In this document: piece by piece, positions 14,701-24,237 of the stretch
Position numbering within the stretch: the first letter of the stretch is position 1
Layout of the letters: each line of letters begins with the position of its first letter
Assembly: GCA_022800815.1 (NCBI GenBank)
Contig: JAAWRC010000037.1
Span: 1-33,045, forward strand
Length of the DNA stretch: 33,045 nt
Origin: Lachnospiraceae bacterium
GTDB lineage: Bacteria; Bacillota; Clostridia; Lachnospirales; Lachnospiraceae
Direction of reading: 5' to 3'
Notes under the pieces: model-generated
The model's input: only the letters and a program-made list of their open reading frames with translations
What the model was told of the DNA's origin: nothing
Databases searched by the model: none
Program-made: the position numbers and the translations under genes

Positions 14701-15561
14701 TTACAGCGCTGTCCCTGTCAGCATCTCATAAGCCTGGAGATACTTCCCGATGGTCTTCTCCACAATATCCTCCGGAAGCGTCCAGCCACTTTCGGGATGG
14801 GCCTTCAGCCAGTCGCGGGCGAACTGCTTGTCGAAGGAGGGCTGTCCGTGGCCGGGCTCGTAACCGTCGGCGGGCCAAAAGCGGGAGCTGTCCGGCGTCA
14901 GCATTTCGTCGCCCAGGACGATGTCGCCGTTCTCGTCGAGGCCGAACTCGAACTTGGTGTCGGCAATGATGATGCCGTGGGTCAATGCGTAGTCTGCACA
15001 TTTTTTATAGAGGGCCAGGGTGCAGTCCCGGAGCTTCTTTGCGTATTCTTCTCCCTTTCCGGGGAAGTGCTTTTCCAGGTGGACGATGCTCTGCTCGTAG
15101 GAGATGTTCTCGTCGTGGTCGCCGATCTCCGCCTTGGTGGAAGGAGTGTAGATGGGTTCGGGAAGCTTGTCCGACTCTTTCAGGCCCTTCGGCAGGCGGA
15201 TGCCGCAGACCGTGCCCTCCTTCTGATAGCTGGCCCAGCCGCTTCCGGTAATGTAGCCGCGGACGATGCACTCCAACGGCAGCATCCGGAGCTTTTTGCA
15301 CATCATGCTGTTTCCGTCAAAGGCGGGCTGCCGGAAAAATTTAGGCATGTCTTTCACGTCGGTGGAGATCATGTGGTTGGGGAGGATGTCCGCCGTCATG
15401 TCAAACCAGAATTTGGACATCTGGGTGAGGACCGTCCCCTTCTTTGTCACCGTGTTTTTCAGAATCACGTCAAAACAACTGATCCGGTCCGTGGCGACCA
15501 TGATCAGGCTGTCGCCGTTATCGTAAATTTCTCGGACCTTGCCTTCTTTCACAGGTTTCAT
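14701..15561 (-). CDS. purC: Phosphoribosylaminoimidazole-succinocarboxamide synthase
   Basis: The 286-residue enzyme joins aspartate to CAIR with ATP in purine biosynthesis. Family landmarks are GKVREIYD at the N-terminus, ATDRISCFDVIL, ECIVRGYITGSGWASY, DTKFEFGLDENGDIVLGDEMLTPDSSRFW, and QPSFDKQFARDWL near the C-terminus. The ATG at 15561 is preceded on the minus strand by GCGAGGTATAAGAC. It is the last of three same-strand genes (zinc-ribbon protein, NYN protein, purC). No purine riboswitch is visible upstream, and no other pur gene is in the window. Confidence 0.95.
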   Translation of the reverse strand: MKPVKEGKVREIYDNGDSLIMVATDRISCFDVILKNTVTKKGTVLTQMSKFWFDMTADILPNHMISTDVKDMPKFFRQPAFDGNSMMCKKLRMLPLECIVRGYITGSGWASYQKEGTVCGIRLPKGLKESDKLPEPIYTPSTKAEIGDHDENISYEQSIVHLEKHFPGKGEEYAKKLRDCTLALYKKCADYALTHGIIIADTKFEFGLDENGDIVLGDEMLTPDSSRFWPADGYEPGHGQPSFDKQFARDWLKAHPESGWTLPEDIVEKTIGKYLQAYEMLTGTAL

Positions 15562-15687
15562 GTCTTATACCTCGCTATGTTTGAATTGAATGTCGATGCA
15601 GACGCCGGGCCTGCAATACCATATAGATACCAGATTTTAAAGCAAAGAGCAAGAGGATTCCGCCAAAAACAACGACGAGACAGGAAT

Positions 15688-16515
15688 TTATTTTTGCTTC
15701 CGGTCCTTGATCTTGAAGTACACGAGCTGCACGTTGCTGTTTCCGCTGGCTTGATTGCGCTTTACGTCGAAAAGCCCCAGGGAATTGATGAAGGGCGTAA
15801 ATTTGGAAAAGCCGAAATTCCGCACGTCGAAATCCGGAAACCGCTTGGCCAGCTGGTTGCCAAGCTCTGCGGAGAAGATCCAGCCGTCGTCGTCGGAGCA
15901 TTCCTTGGCGAGGGTCAAGATGGCCTTTTTGATCATCTTGAGGTTGGTCTGGGGCTCCGGTTCCTTGGGCTTCTGTCTGGCTTTCTTTGCGGGGGCCGTT
16001 TTCTCCTTCTTTGCAGGGGCCGCCTTTTCCTGGTCGGCGGGCGGCTCGATCTCCTTTTCCGGGTCAGAGTCGGACTCGTTGGAGAGGAGGATGTCCAGAT
16101 ATTTGAACTGGTTGCAGGCGGAGATGAATGGCTTTGGCGTCTTGCTCTCCCCCATGCCGATGACCTGCATGCCGGATTCCCGAAGCCTTGCCGCCAGCCG
16201 GGTGAAATCGCTGTCCGAGGAGGCCAGGCAGAAGCCGTCGACGGCTCCCGAATAGAGAATGTCCATGGCGTCGATGATCATGGCCGAGTCGGTGGAACTC
16301 TTCCCGGTGGTGTATCCGTACTGCTGGATGGGGATGATGGAATTGTCCAGGAGAACCCGTTTCCAGGTGGTGAGCTGAGGGTTGGTCCAGTCCCCGTAGA
16401 TTCGTTTGTAGGTGGCAATGCCGTTTTTGGCGGCTTCGTCCAGGATAATATTGATGTATTTTTCGGAAATGTTGTCTGCGTCGATCAGTATGGCGTATTT
16501 CAGTTCTTTGTTCAA
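15688..16515 (-). CDS. NYN-domain RNase-like protein with C-terminal LOTUS/OST-HTH domain
   Basis: The 275-residue protein begins with a NYN/DUF88 domain of the PIN-like fold: AILIDADNIS with two acidic residues, KRIYGDW, KSSTDSAMIIDAMD and CLASSDSDFTRLA supply the acidic cluster expected for metal-dependent RNA cleavage. A Lys/Ala/Pro-rich linker (about residues 150-190) leads to a C-terminal domain (IKKAILTLAKECSDDDGWIF, RFPDFDVRNFGFSKFTPFI, then VQLVYFKIK) typical of OST-HTH/LOTUS domains, which bind RNA in other proteins. Bacterial members are known but poorly understood. The start is TTG, 7 nt after GGAGG on the minus strand. It lies 55 nt after the zinc-ribbon gene and 126 nt before purC. 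Confidence 0.85.
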   Translation of the reverse strand: MNKELKYAILIDADNISEKYINIILDEAAKNGIATYKRIYGDWTNPQLTTWKRVLLDNSIIPIQQYGYTTGKSSTDSAMIIDAMDILYSGAVDGFCLASSDSDFTRLAARLRESGMQVIGMGESKTPKPFISACNQFKYLDILLSNESDSDPEKEIEPPADQEKAAPAKKEKTAPAKKARQKPKEPEPQTNLKMIKKAILTLAKECSDDDGWIFSAELGNQLAKRFPDFDVRNFGFSKFTPFINSLGLFDVKRNQASGNSNVQLVYFKIKDRKQK

Positions 16516-16570
16516 AAATGTGCCTCCGTTCTTTCTAATTATTACTTATGAATCATTGCTTATGAGATCA

Positions 16571-17119
16571 TCAAAAACTCCAAAAAGCGGCGTATGCGCC
16601 CCCGGTGGATAAAAGGAAAATGACAAGCATCATGGTGCCAAGCACCAGGGCGATGATGCCGAGCACCAGGCCGGCGATGGCGAGACTGCGGTTTACGGAC
16701 CGCATGCCGAGAACGGCGAAAATCACGGCCAGGATTCCAAGGGGGACGGTGACGACGGGAAGGCAGCAGCAGCACATGGCGAGGATGCCAAGGACCAGGG
16801 AGGCGATGGCAAGGCCCGCCCGTCCGGGGTCCGCAGGCGTTTCTTCCCCGTAGGGCGTTTGCCAGTAAGCGTTCTGCTCATAAGGGTTTTGCCCGTAAGA
16901 GGCCTGCTCGCGGGAATGCGGCTTATAATCCATGTAGGGCCGACGACCGTCCTTTGATTCTGCAGCCTGTACGCCGTCTGTTGTCTCCTCGTCCGGCGTC
17001 TCCGATTCTGCATCCTTGTCAGGGGAAAAGGGAAGCCCGTCCGGGGAGAGCGCCGTACCGCATTCGTCGCAGACGGGGGTGCCGTTCGGAAGCTCTTTGC
17101 CGCAGGTTGTACAATACAT
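16571..17119 (-). CDS. Zinc-ribbon membrane protein with DUF4190-like domain
   Basis: The 182-residue protein opens with a zinc ribbon (CTTCGKELPNGTPVCDECG), followed by an acidic then Tyr/Gln/Asn-rich linker, and two adjacent membrane helices (AIASLVLGILAMCCCCLP and IAGLVLGIIALVLGTMMLVIF) separated by a turn, as in DUF4190 proteins. No enzymatic motif is present. A role in sensing or scaffolding at the membrane is a guess. It has a good promoter at 17165-17193 and a ribosome site GAAAGGCGG. It heads the minus-strand trio ending in purC. Confidence 0.7.
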   Translation of the reverse strand: MYCTTCGKELPNGTPVCDECGTALSPDGLPFSPDKDAESETPDEETTDGVQAAESKDGRRPYMDYKPHSREQASYGQNPYEQNAYWQTPYGEETPADPGRAGLAIASLVLGILAMCCCCLPVVTVPLGILAVIFAVLGMRSVNRSLAIAGLVLGIIALVLGTMMLVIFLLSTGGAYAAFWSF

Positions 17120-17164
17120 AAAAAACCGCCTTTCTTCAAAAAGAGTAAAAACACCGTCTTTACC

Positions 17165-17193
17165 ATTATAAGGCAGAGCGGGATAAAACTCAA
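17165..17193 (-). promoter_or_regulatory. Minus-strand promoter for the zinc-ribbon gene
   Basis: Read on the minus strand, TTGAGT (17193-17188) and a perfect TATAAT (17170-17165) are 17 bp apart. The -35 region abuts the divergent plus-strand promoter ending at 17221. Confidence 0.75.
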
Positions 17194-17212
17194 TGAAAAT
17201 GTTTGCGGGATA

Positions 17213-17221
17213 TGTTATACT
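17213..17221 (+). promoter_or_regulatory. Extended -10 promoter for the nitroreductase gene
   Basis: TGTTATACT is a TGnTATAmT-type extended -10 element. No good -35 is present 17 bp upstream, which is usual for extended -10 promoters. Confidence 0.5.
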
Positions 17222-17283
17222 ATAGGAAGCGGCAGAACAATTTGCCGTTCGCCATAAAAGAAAAGCAGGAGGTCTCGGAGATT

Positions 17284-17808
17284 ATGAAAGAAACCATACA
17301 GGACTTGAAAACCAGGAGAAGCGTAAAAAGCTATAAGCCGGAGCAGATTACGAAGAACGAACTGGTCCAGGTGCTGGAGGCGGGCATGAACGCCCCCAGC
17401 GGCATGAACCGGCAGGCGGCGGTGATGGTGGCGGTGCAGGAGCCGGAGACGGTGAAAAAGCTCTCGGCCATGAACGCCGCCGTCATGGGTGTCTCCTCGG
17501 ACCCCTTCTACGGGGCGCCCACGGTGATCGTGGTGCTGGCGGACAGGAGGGTCCCCACGTATCAGTATGACGGGAGCCTGGTCATGGGGAACCTGCTGAA
17601 CGCAGCCCACGCCCTGGGGCTTGGGGCCTGCTGGGTCCATCGGGCAAAGGAGGTGTTTTCCTCGCAGGAGGGGAAAAAGCTGCTGGAAAAGTGGGGGCTT
17701 GACGAAAACTACGAGGGGATCGGCCACTGCGTGATCGGCTACGGCGAGGGTGCCTACCCGGAGGCGAAGGCCAGAAAGGAAGGGTATGTCATCTGGGATG
17801 AAGCGTGA
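17284..17808 (+). CDS. Nitroreductase-family FMN oxidoreductase
   Basis: The 174-residue protein has the family opening TRRSVKSYKPEQI, where the Arg-Arg-Ser block binds FMN phosphate, then NAPSGMNRQ, GSLVMGNLLNAAHALGLGACW and GHCVIGYGEG. It is at the short end for the family. Members reduce nitroaromatics, quinones or flavins; the natural substrate is unknown. I chose ATG 17284 with AGGAGG at 17267-17272. It overlaps the next gene by 23 nt, so the two are probably co-translated. Confidence 0.88.
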   Translation: MKETIQDLKTRRSVKSYKPEQITKNELVQVLEAGMNAPSGMNRQAAVMVAVQEPETVKKLSAMNAAVMGVSSDPFYGAPTVIVVLADRRVPTYQYDGSLVMGNLLNAAHALGLGACWVHRAKEVFSSQEGKKLLEKWGLDENYEGIGHCVIGYGEGAYPEAKARKEGYVIWDEA

Positions 17809-18373
17809 GGAGGAGCGCCTGACGCTGGCCCGGCACGAGATTTCGCCGATTTATGATGCATGTTCCAAAATTCTGATTCTGGGGAGCTTTCCCTCGGTAA
17901 AATCCAGGGAGGTTCGGTTCTTTTACGGTCATCCCCGGAATCGTTTCTGGAAGGTGCTGGCAATGCTGTGCGGCGGGGAGAGAGATCCCGCCGCACAGGA
18001 AGCCGGGGGAGGAACCCCGCCCGTGCCGGAAACCATTGCGGAAAAGAAAGGGTTTCTTCTGGAGAACGGGATTGCGGTGTGGGACGTGATTGCCAGCTGT
18101 GAGATCAAAGGCTCCAGCGACCAGAGCATCCGAAACGTCATTCCCAACGACCTGTCGCCGATTTTGGAAACGGCGGACATCCGGCGGATTTTCTGCAACG
18201 GGGGAACTTCATACAGACTGTACGAAAAATACCTGAGAGGGAGGAACGGGCGGGAGGCGGTGAGGCTTCCCTCCACCAGCCCGGCCAATGCCGCCTGCTC
18301 CCTGGAGAGGCTGGCAGAGCTGTGGCGGGAAGCGGGGGTGGTGCGGGCATTGCGGATGGATGGCGTTTTGTGA
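17786..18373 (+). CDS. DNA-deoxyinosine glycosylase (uracil-DNA glycosylase superfamily)
   Basis: The 195-residue protein shows LILGSFPSVKSR and FFYGHPRNRFWKVL, the active-site and Asn block of the hypoxanthine-DNA glycosylase branch, then NGIAVWDVIASCEIKGSSD and the C-terminal DNA-intercalation motif LPSTSPAN. It would remove hypoxanthine from deaminated adenine in DNA as the first step of base excision repair. The start ATG 17786 follows AAGGA by 5 nt and lies inside the end of the nitroreductase gene; ATG 17798 is an alternative. A strong terminator follows. Confidence 0.85.
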   Translation: MSSGMKREEERLTLARHEISPIYDACSKILILGSFPSVKSREVRFFYGHPRNRFWKVLAMLCGGERDPAAQEAGGGTPPVPETIAEKKGFLLENGIAVWDVIASCEIKGSSDQSIRNVIPNDLSPILETADIRRIFCNGGTSYRLYEKYLRGRNGREAVRLPSTSPANAACSLERLAELWREAGVVRALRMDGVL

Positions 18374-18414
18374 AAATAAAATCATGGAAAGCGAGATCCC
18401 GGGAAGCCCAGGGG

Positions 18415-18451
18415 AAGGAACCGTCGCATAGAGATATGGCGGTTCCTTTTT
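18415..18451 (+). terminator. Intrinsic terminator
   Basis: AAGGAACCG (18415-18423) pairs with CGGTTCCTT (18440-18448), with further inner pairing, and is followed by a T-run to 18451. Confidence 0.85.
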
Positions 18452-18500
18452 CCGTGCGGGAGGGCAGTGAGTCGGAGGCGGAGAAATGTAAAAAAAACAC

Positions 18501-18529
18501 TGGCAATTGCCGAATGTTTATGCTATAAT
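18501..18529 (+). promoter_or_regulatory. Promoter of the tig-clpP-clpX-lon-engB operon
   Basis: A perfect TATAAT (18524-18529) with extended TG (18521-18522) lies 17 bp after TGGCAA (18501-18506). The leader of about 120 nt before tig shows no HrcA CIRCE inverted repeat and no clear CtsR heptad repeat, so heat-shock control is not evident here. Confidence 0.75.
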
Positions 18530-18655
18530 TGTAATTTGCCGGATTATAGTTACAAAGTACCAGTTGCGGAGGCTTTTCGCAGTGCTTTGACGATGTGCGA
18601 GTAACTGTCGACTGGAGGCGGCGTTTACATTATATACAGGAGGAATACACGGACA

Positions 18656-19942
18656 ATGAGTGTACAGGTGGAGAATTTAGAGAGGAACATGGCGAAGCTG
18701 ACGATCGAGGTGCCGGCCGCGGAGGTCACGAAGGCGATTCAGGGAGCATACCAGAAGAATAAAAACAGATTCAACGTCCCGGGCTTTCGTCGGGGCAAGG
18801 TGCCGCAGAAGATGATTGAGAAGATGTACGGTGTCGGCGTCTTTTATGAGGATGCGGTCAATGCGATGATTCCGGACGCCTACGAGAAGGCGGTGACGGA
18901 GAGCGGGCTCGAGATCGTCTCCCGCCCGGAAATCGATGTGACTCAGATCGAGGCCGGGAAGCCCATGATCTTTACCGCCGAGGTGGCGGTGAAGCCGGAG
19001 GTGACCCTTGGAGAATATAAGGGACTGGAGGTGGCGAGGCAGGATGTCTTCGTGACCGACGACGACGTGATGGAGGAGATCAGGAAGGAGCAGGAGAAGA
19101 ACGCCACGGTCGTGACCGTGGAGGATCGTCCCGTGCGGGAGGAGGATACCGCCGTGATCGATTTTGAGGGCTTTTGCGACGGCGAGGCCTTCGAGGGCGG
19201 CAAGGGAGAGGATTTCCCGCTGGTGATCGGCTCCGGACAGTTCATCCCCGGATTCGAGGAGCAGCTGGTCGGCAAGAGCGTCGGCGAGGAGGTGGAAGTC
19301 AACGTGACCTTCCCGACCCCTTACCAGGCCAAGGAGCTGGAGGGCAAGGACGCCATGTTCAAGGTGACGGTCAAGGAGATCAAGGCCAGAGAGCTGCCGG
19401 AGATTGACGACGAGTTCGCCAGCGAGGTGTCCGAGTTCGAGACCCTGGAGGAATATAAGAAAGAGGTTGCTGATAAGTTAAAGGAGCGGAAGGAGGCCGA
19501 CGCAAAGAGGGCGAAGGAGGACGAAGCGGTGCAGAAGGCCGTGGAGAACGCCGACATGGAGATTCCCGAGGCGATGATAAGGACCCAGGCCTCCAACTTG
19601 GTAAACGAGTTCGCCCAGAGGATGCAGATGCAGGGCCTGACCATGGACCAGTACATGCAGTATACCGGGACCACCAGGGAGCAGATGGAAAAGCAGATGG
19701 AGGAGCAGGCGAAGAAGAGGATTGAAGTTCGCCTGACCCTGGAGGCCGTCGTGAAGGCGGAGGACATCCAGGTGTCTGACGAGGAGCTTGCCAAAGAGAT
19801 CGCCGAGATGGCGGAAACCTATAAGATGGAAGCAGACAAGTTTAAAGAGCTGATGGGCGAAGAGGAGATCGACCGGATGAAGACGGACATTGCGGTTCAG
19901 AAGGCGGTCGACCTGATTGCGGCGGAGGCAAAGGAAGTCTGA
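18656..19942 (+). CDS. tig: Trigger factor
   Basis: The 428-residue ribosome-associated chaperone has the ribosome-docking signature in [15 protein letters not shown] (about residues 39-53), the FKBP-type prolyl isomerase domain (about 155-245, [13 protein letters not shown] to [12 protein letters not shown]), and the long helical C-terminal chaperone domain rich in Glu and Lys. It binds nascent chains at the exit tunnel. The ribosome site is AGGAGG ahead of ATG 18656. It leads an operon with clpP and clpX, the classic arrangement. Confidence 0.96.
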   Translation: MSVQVENLERNMAKLTIEVPAAEVTKAIQGAYQKNKNRFNVPGFRRGKVPQKMIEKMYGVGVFYEDAVNAMIPDAYEKAVTESGLEIVSRPEIDVTQIEAGKPMIFTAEVAVKPEVTLGEYKGLEVARQDVFVTDDDVMEEIRKEQEKNATVVTVEDRPVREEDTAVIDFEGFCDGEAFEGGKGEDFPLVIGSGQFIPGFEEQLVGKSVGEEVEVNVTFPTPYQAKELEGKDAMFKVTVKEIKARELPEIDDEFASEVSEFETLEEYKKEVADKLKERKEADAKRAKEDEAVQKAVENADMEIPEAMIRTQASNLVNEFAQRMQMQGLTMDQYMQYTGTTREQMEKQMEEQAKKRIEVRLTLEAVVKAEDIQVSDEELAKEIAEMAETYKMEADKFKELMGEEEIDRMKTDIAVQKAVDLIAAEAKEV

Positions 19943-19964
19943 GTATAAGACAGGAGGCATTACC

Positions 19965-20552
19965 ATGAGTTTAGTTCCCTACGTACTGGAATCCACGAGC
20001 AGGGGAGAGCGTTCCTATGACATCTATTCCAGGCTTTTGAAGGACAGGATTATTTTTCTCGGCGAGGAGGTCAATGACGTGACCGCCAGCCTGGTGGTGG
20101 CGCAGCTTCTCTTTTTGGAGTCGGAGGATCCGGGAAAGGATATTCAGCTTTATATCAACAGCCCCGGCGGGGTCATCACCGCCGGCATGGCCATTTACGA
20201 CACCATGCATTATATCAAATGCGACGTGTCCACGATCTGCATCGGCATGGCGGCCAGCATGGGGGCGTTCCTTCTGGCCGGCGGGACGAAGGGCAAGCGG
20301 ATGGCCCTTCCCAATGCGGAGATCATGATTCATCAGCCCTCCGGCGGAGCCAAGGGGCAGGCGACCGACATCAAGATCGTTGCCGACAAGATCATTGCCA
20401 CCAGGAAGAAGATGAACCAGATCCTGGCGGCGAACACGGGACAGCCGCTGGACGTCATCGAGGTGGACACGGAGCGGGACCACTACATGAGTGCGGCGGA
20501 GGCCGTGGAGTACGGTATCATTGACCAGGTAATCGAAAGTCGTCAGAGGTAA
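19965..20552 (+). CDS. clpP: ATP-dependent Clp protease proteolytic subunit
   Basis: The 195-residue serine protease keeps its full catalytic triad: Ser98 in GMAASMGAF, His123 in MIHQPSGG and Asp172 in ERDHYMSA. The N-terminal [22 protein letters not shown] is typical of forms that assemble into the 14-subunit chamber and dock with ClpX. The ATG at 19965 follows CAGGAGG. It starts 22 nt after tig and 5 nt before clpX. Confidence 0.97.
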   Translation: MSLVPYVLESTSRGERSYDIYSRLLKDRIIFLGEEVNDVTASLVVAQLLFLESEDPGKDIQLYINSPGGVITAGMAIYDTMHYIKCDVSTICIGMAASMGAFLLAGGTKGKRMALPNAEIMIHQPSGGAKGQATDIKIVADKIIATRKKMNQILAANTGQPLDVIEVDTERDHYMSAAEAVEYGIIDQVIESRQR

Positions 20553-20557
20553 GGCGG

Positions 20558-21814
20558 ATGGCAGGAAAATTTGATGTTCGCTGCTCTTTCTGCGGAAAGA
20601 GCCAGGAACAGGTGAGAAAGCTGATTGCGGGCGGAAAAGACATTTATATCTGCGACGAGTGCGTGGAGCTTTGTGCGGAGCTGATTTCGGAGGACCCGCC
20701 CGAGGAGGAGAGCCGAATCGAGGGAATCAACCTTTTGAAGCCGAGAGAGATCAAGGCGTACCTGGACCAGTACGTGATCGGACAGGATCAGGCCAAAAAG
20801 GTGCTTTCCGTGGCTGTGTATAATCATTACAAACGGATAACGGCGCCGGATGATTCCGACGTGGAGGTTCAGAAGAGCAATATCCTGCTCCTGGGCCCCA
20901 CCGGTTCCGGCAAGACCTTCCTTGCCCAGACCATGGCCAGGATCCTGAACGTGCCCTTCGCCATTGCGGATGCGACGGCGCTGACGGAGGCCGGCTACGT
21001 GGGCGAGGACGTGGAGAACATCCTCTTAAAGATCATTCAGGCGGCGGATTACGATATCGGCCGGGCGGAATACGGAATTATCTATATCGACGAGATCGAC
21101 AAGATCACCAAGAAATCGGAGAACGTGTCCATTACCAGGGACGTGTCCGGCGAGGGCGTGCAGCAGGCACTCCTCAAGATTCTGGAGGGAACGGTGGCCA
21201 GCGTTCCGCCCCAGGGCGGCAGGAAGCACCCCCACCAGGAGATGTACCAGATCGACACCACCAACATTTTGTTTGTCTGCGGGGGAGCCTTCGACGGGTT
21301 GGAGCAGATCATCGAGAGTAGGCTGGGGGCCGGTTCCATCGGTTTCGAGAATAACCTGAAGGATGAGAGCAAGCGGGAGGTCAGCCAACTTTTGGCCCAG
21401 GTGCTGCCGCAGGATCTGATCAAGTTTGGCCTGATTCCGGAATTTATCGGCCGCGTTCCCATGGTGGAATCGCTGGAGCTTTTAGACAAGGACGCCCTGG
21501 TCCGCATCCTGACGGAGCCGAAAAACGCTATTGTGAAGCAGTATAAGCGGCTCTTCGACCTGGACGGCGTGGAACTGGAGTTTACGGACGACGCCCTGGA
21601 CGCCATTGCGGAGCGGGCCGTGGAACGCAAAATCGGAGCCAGGGGCCTGCGGGCGATTCTGGAAAAGGTGATGACGGACATTATGTATGAGATCCCGTCC
21701 GATGACAACATTGGGCGCTGCCTGATCACCAAGGACGTGATCGAGGGGCTGGATCTGCCGAAGCTGACTTATCGAAGTACGGAAGTGAAGAAACGAAAAG
21801 GCGAGACAGCCTGA
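20558..21814 (+). CDS. clpX: Clp protease ATP-binding unfoldase subunit
   Basis: The 418-residue AAA+ unfoldase has an N-terminal zinc finger (Cys9, Cys12, Cys32, Cys35), Walker A GPTGSGKT, Walker [11 protein letters not shown], the sensor and arginine-finger region, and the IGF loop (GSIGFENN) that docks into ClpP. It recognises and unfolds substrates for ClpP degradation. Length and motifs are complete. It lies 5 nt after clpP. Confidence 0.97.
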   Translation: MAGKFDVRCSFCGKSQEQVRKLIAGGKDIYICDECVELCAELISEDPPEEESRIEGINLLKPREIKAYLDQYVIGQDQAKKVLSVAVYNHYKRITAPDDSDVEVQKSNILLLGPTGSGKTFLAQTMARILNVPFAIADATALTEAGYVGEDVENILLKIIQAADYDIGRAEYGIIYIDEIDKITKKSENVSITRDVSGEGVQQALLKILEGTVASVPPQGGRKHPHQEMYQIDTTNILFVCGGAFDGLEQIIESRLGAGSIGFENNLKDESKREVSQLLAQVLPQDLIKFGLIPEFIGRVPMVESLELLDKDALVRILTEPKNAIVKQYKRLFDLDGVELEFTDDALDAIAERAVERKIGARGLRAILEKVMTDIMYEIPSDDNIGRCLITKDVIEGLDLPKLTYRSTEVKKRKGETA

Positions 21815-21936
21815 AATTTCGGGGGGCCGCAGGTGTGATGAACGGCAGTTTGACGTTTGTCATCCATTGCGGCGCCCCGTGCCTGTGCAGGGAGACAGGC
21901 GGGGATGAAGAACTGGATGCAGAAGGAGGAGACGAC

Positions 21937-24237
21937 ATGACGATACCTGCAATTGCATTGAGAGGTTTGTGTGTGCTGCCGAAGATGGTGGTGCATTTTG
22001 ATGTCAGCAGGAAGAAGTCAATTACGGCACTGGAAAAGGCCATGGTGAAGGATCAGAAGGTTTTTCTCGTGGCACAGAAATCCGTGCAGGAGGAGGAGCC
22101 GGGACAGGACGACCTGTATGAAATGGGAACCATTGGGAGCATCCGGCAGATCCTCAGGCTGCCCGGCGGCATGGTGCGGGTTCTGACGGAGGGGCTTCTG
22201 CGCGCCAGGCTCCGTGAACTGGAGGACGAGGACGGCTATCTTCAGGCGGAGATTGAGCCCTGTCCCACGGAGCCGTTTCTGGAGGCGGACGGCGTGACCA
22301 GGGAAGCCATGAGCCGGGTCCTCAAAGAGCACGTGGAACAGTACGGCACGGTCAATCCCGCCCTGAGCCGGGACATTATCGCCGAGCTTCTGGAGACGGA
22401 GAGCTTGGAGGAGCTTTTGGACGAGATCGCAATCAACATTCCCTTCAGCCTGGAGAACAGGCAGCAGCTGGTGGAGACGGTTTCCCTGCCGGAGCGGTAC
22501 GTGCTGGTGGAAAAGATTCTGGCCACCGAGGTCGAGATCGGCCAGTTGAAAAGGGATTTTCAGGAGAAGGTGCGGGAACGGGTGGACCAGAACCAGAAGG
22601 AATACATTTTGCGGGAGCAGATGAAGTTAATCCGGGAGGAGCTGGGGGAGGACACGGTTCAGTCGGATGCCGACCGGTTTGAAGCGCAGCTTAAGAGGCT
22701 GAAGGCGGGCAGGGAGGTGAAGGAGAGGATCGCAAAGGAGATCGGCCGTTACCGGATGATGCCCATGGGAAGCCAGGAGGCCTACGTGAGCCGCAATTAT
22801 ATCGAGCAGCTTCTGGAGCTCCCCTGGAACAAGATGTCCAAGGACAATAAGGACCTGGTCCGGGCGGAGGAGATCCTGGAGGAGGACCATTACGGGCTGG
22901 AAAAGGTCAAGGAGAGGATTATGGAGTTTCTGGCGGTCCGCTCCCTGACGGGAAAGGGCGAGAGTCCCATCGTCTGTCTGGTGGGCCCTCCGGGCACCGG
23001 GAAGACCTCCGTCGCCAAGTCCATTGCCAGGTGCCTCGGAAAGAAATATGTGCGCATCTGTCTGGGCGGAGTCCGGGACGAGGCGGAGATCCGGGGCCAC
23101 AGGAGGACTTACGTGGGAGCCATGCCGGGGCGGATCGCAGCGGCCCTTAAGCAGGCCGGAACCTCCAATCCGCTCATCCTCCTTGACGAGGTGGATAAGC
23201 TGGGGAGCGATTACAAGGGCGATCCATCCTCGGCGCTTTTGGAGATTCTGGACGGCGCCCAGAATGACAAGTTCCGGGATCATTTCATCGAGCTGCCCCT
23301 GGACCTTTCCAACGTGCTGTTCGTGGCGACGGCCAACACGACGGACACCATCCCGAAACCGCTTCTGGACCGGATGGAGATCATCGAGGTCAGCAGTTAT
23401 ACGGAAAACGAGAAGTATCACATTGCGGAAAAATACCTGGTGCCGAAGCAGCGGGAGAAGAACGGGCTTCTGGAGGCGCAGTTCACCGTTTCCGGGAAGG
23501 CCCTCCGGCGGATCATCCACGGCTATACGAGAGAGGCCGGCGTCCGCAGTCTGGAGAGGAAGATCGGACAGCTCTGCAGAAAGGTGGCCAGGGAGCTTTT
23601 GGACGGCAAAAAGAAGAAGGTCCGGGTCACGGAGGGAAATCTGGAGAAGTATCTGGGGAAGGAGCCTGTCAGGAGCGACAAGTCCGTGGGGCAGGATGCG
23701 GTGGGCATCGTCCGCGGCCTTGCCTGGACCAGCGTGGGCGGCGACACCCTGGAGATCGAGGTCAACCTCCTCCCTGGCCACGGAAAGCTGCAGCTCACCG
23801 GACAGATGGGCGACGTGATGAAGGAATCGGCAAAGGCGGCCCTGTCCTACGTCCGCTCCGTCAGTCCGGCCTACGAGGTGGACAGCGCCGTTTACGAGAA
23901 GAATGACATTCATATCCATATTCCGGAGGGCGCGGTGCCCAAGGACGGCCCCTCGGCGGGAATTACCATGGCGACGGCCATGATGTCCGCCGTGACGGGG
24001 AAGAAGGTCCGGGCGGACCTGGCCATGACCGGCGAGGTGACCCTGCGGGGAAGGGTGCTGCCCATCGGCGGTCTGAAGGAAAAACTTCTGGCGGCCAGGA
24101 TGGCGGACATCCACACGGTCCTGGTGCCGGGAACCAACGAGTCCAACGTGCAGGAATTGTCCAGGGAGATTGTGGACGGCATGGACATCAAATACGTGGG
24201 AACCATGGACGAGGTATTGAAGGAGGCGCTTCGTTGA
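21937..24237 (+). CDS. lon: ATP-dependent protease Lon
   Basis: The 766-residue enzyme has the LonN substrate domain (about 1-200), coiled-coil linker, AAA+ module with Walker A GPPGTGKT near residue 349 and Walker B LILLDEVDKL, and the protease domain with catalytic Ser673 (PKDGPSAGI) and Lys716 (GGLKEKLLA), the 43-residue spacing seen in Lon proteins. It degrades damaged and regulatory proteins. The frame is open from 21835, but ATG 21937 has AAGGAGGAG at ideal spacing and matches the family N-terminus (IPAIALRGLCVLP). Confidence 0.96.
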   Translation: MTIPAIALRGLCVLPKMVVHFDVSRKKSITALEKAMVKDQKVFLVAQKSVQEEEPGQDDLYEMGTIGSIRQILRLPGGMVRVLTEGLLRARLRELEDEDGYLQAEIEPCPTEPFLEADGVTREAMSRVLKEHVEQYGTVNPALSRDIIAELLETESLEELLDEIAINIPFSLENRQQLVETVSLPERYVLVEKILATEVEIGQLKRDFQEKVRERVDQNQKEYILREQMKLIREELGEDTVQSDADRFEAQLKRLKAGREVKERIAKEIGRYRMMPMGSQEAYVSRNYIEQLLELPWNKMSKDNKDLVRAEEILEEDHYGLEKVKERIMEFLAVRSLTGKGESPIVCLVGPPGTGKTSVAKSIARCLGKKYVRICLGGVRDEAEIRGHRRTYVGAMPGRIAAALKQAGTSNPLILLDEVDKLGSDYKGDPSSALLEILDGAQNDKFRDHFIELPLDLSNVLFVATANTTDTIPKPLLDRMEIIEVSSYTENEKYHIAEKYLVPKQREKNGLLEAQFTVSGKALRRIIHGYTREAGVRSLERKIGQLCRKVARELLDGKKKKVRVTEGNLEKYLGKEPVRSDKSVGQDAVGIVRGLAWTSVGGDTLEIEVNLLPGHGKLQLTGQMGDVMKESAKAALSYVRSVSPAYEVDSAVYEKNDIHIHIPEGAVPKDGPSAGITMATAMMSAVTGKKVRADLAMTGEVTLRGRVLPIGGLKEKLLAARMADIHTVLVPGTNESNVQELSREIVDGMDIKYVGTMDEVLKEALR

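Noticed and set aside
14695-16551. 618-codon plus-strand open frame across purC and the NYN gene
   Set aside because: It is the antisense of two clear minus-strand genes, has no ribosome site or known family sequence, and arises from GC-rich codon usage.
18541-18655. CIRCE or CtsR operator before tig
   Set aside because: I could not find the 9-N9-9 inverted repeat or the heptad direct repeats.
22627-24114. 495-codon minus-strand frame opposite lon
   Set aside because: Shadow of the lon gene; composition is biased and no domain is visible. The same applies to long antisense frames opposite the pyrophosphatase (5151-6536), helicase (2228-3439) and LCP (13190-14617) genes.
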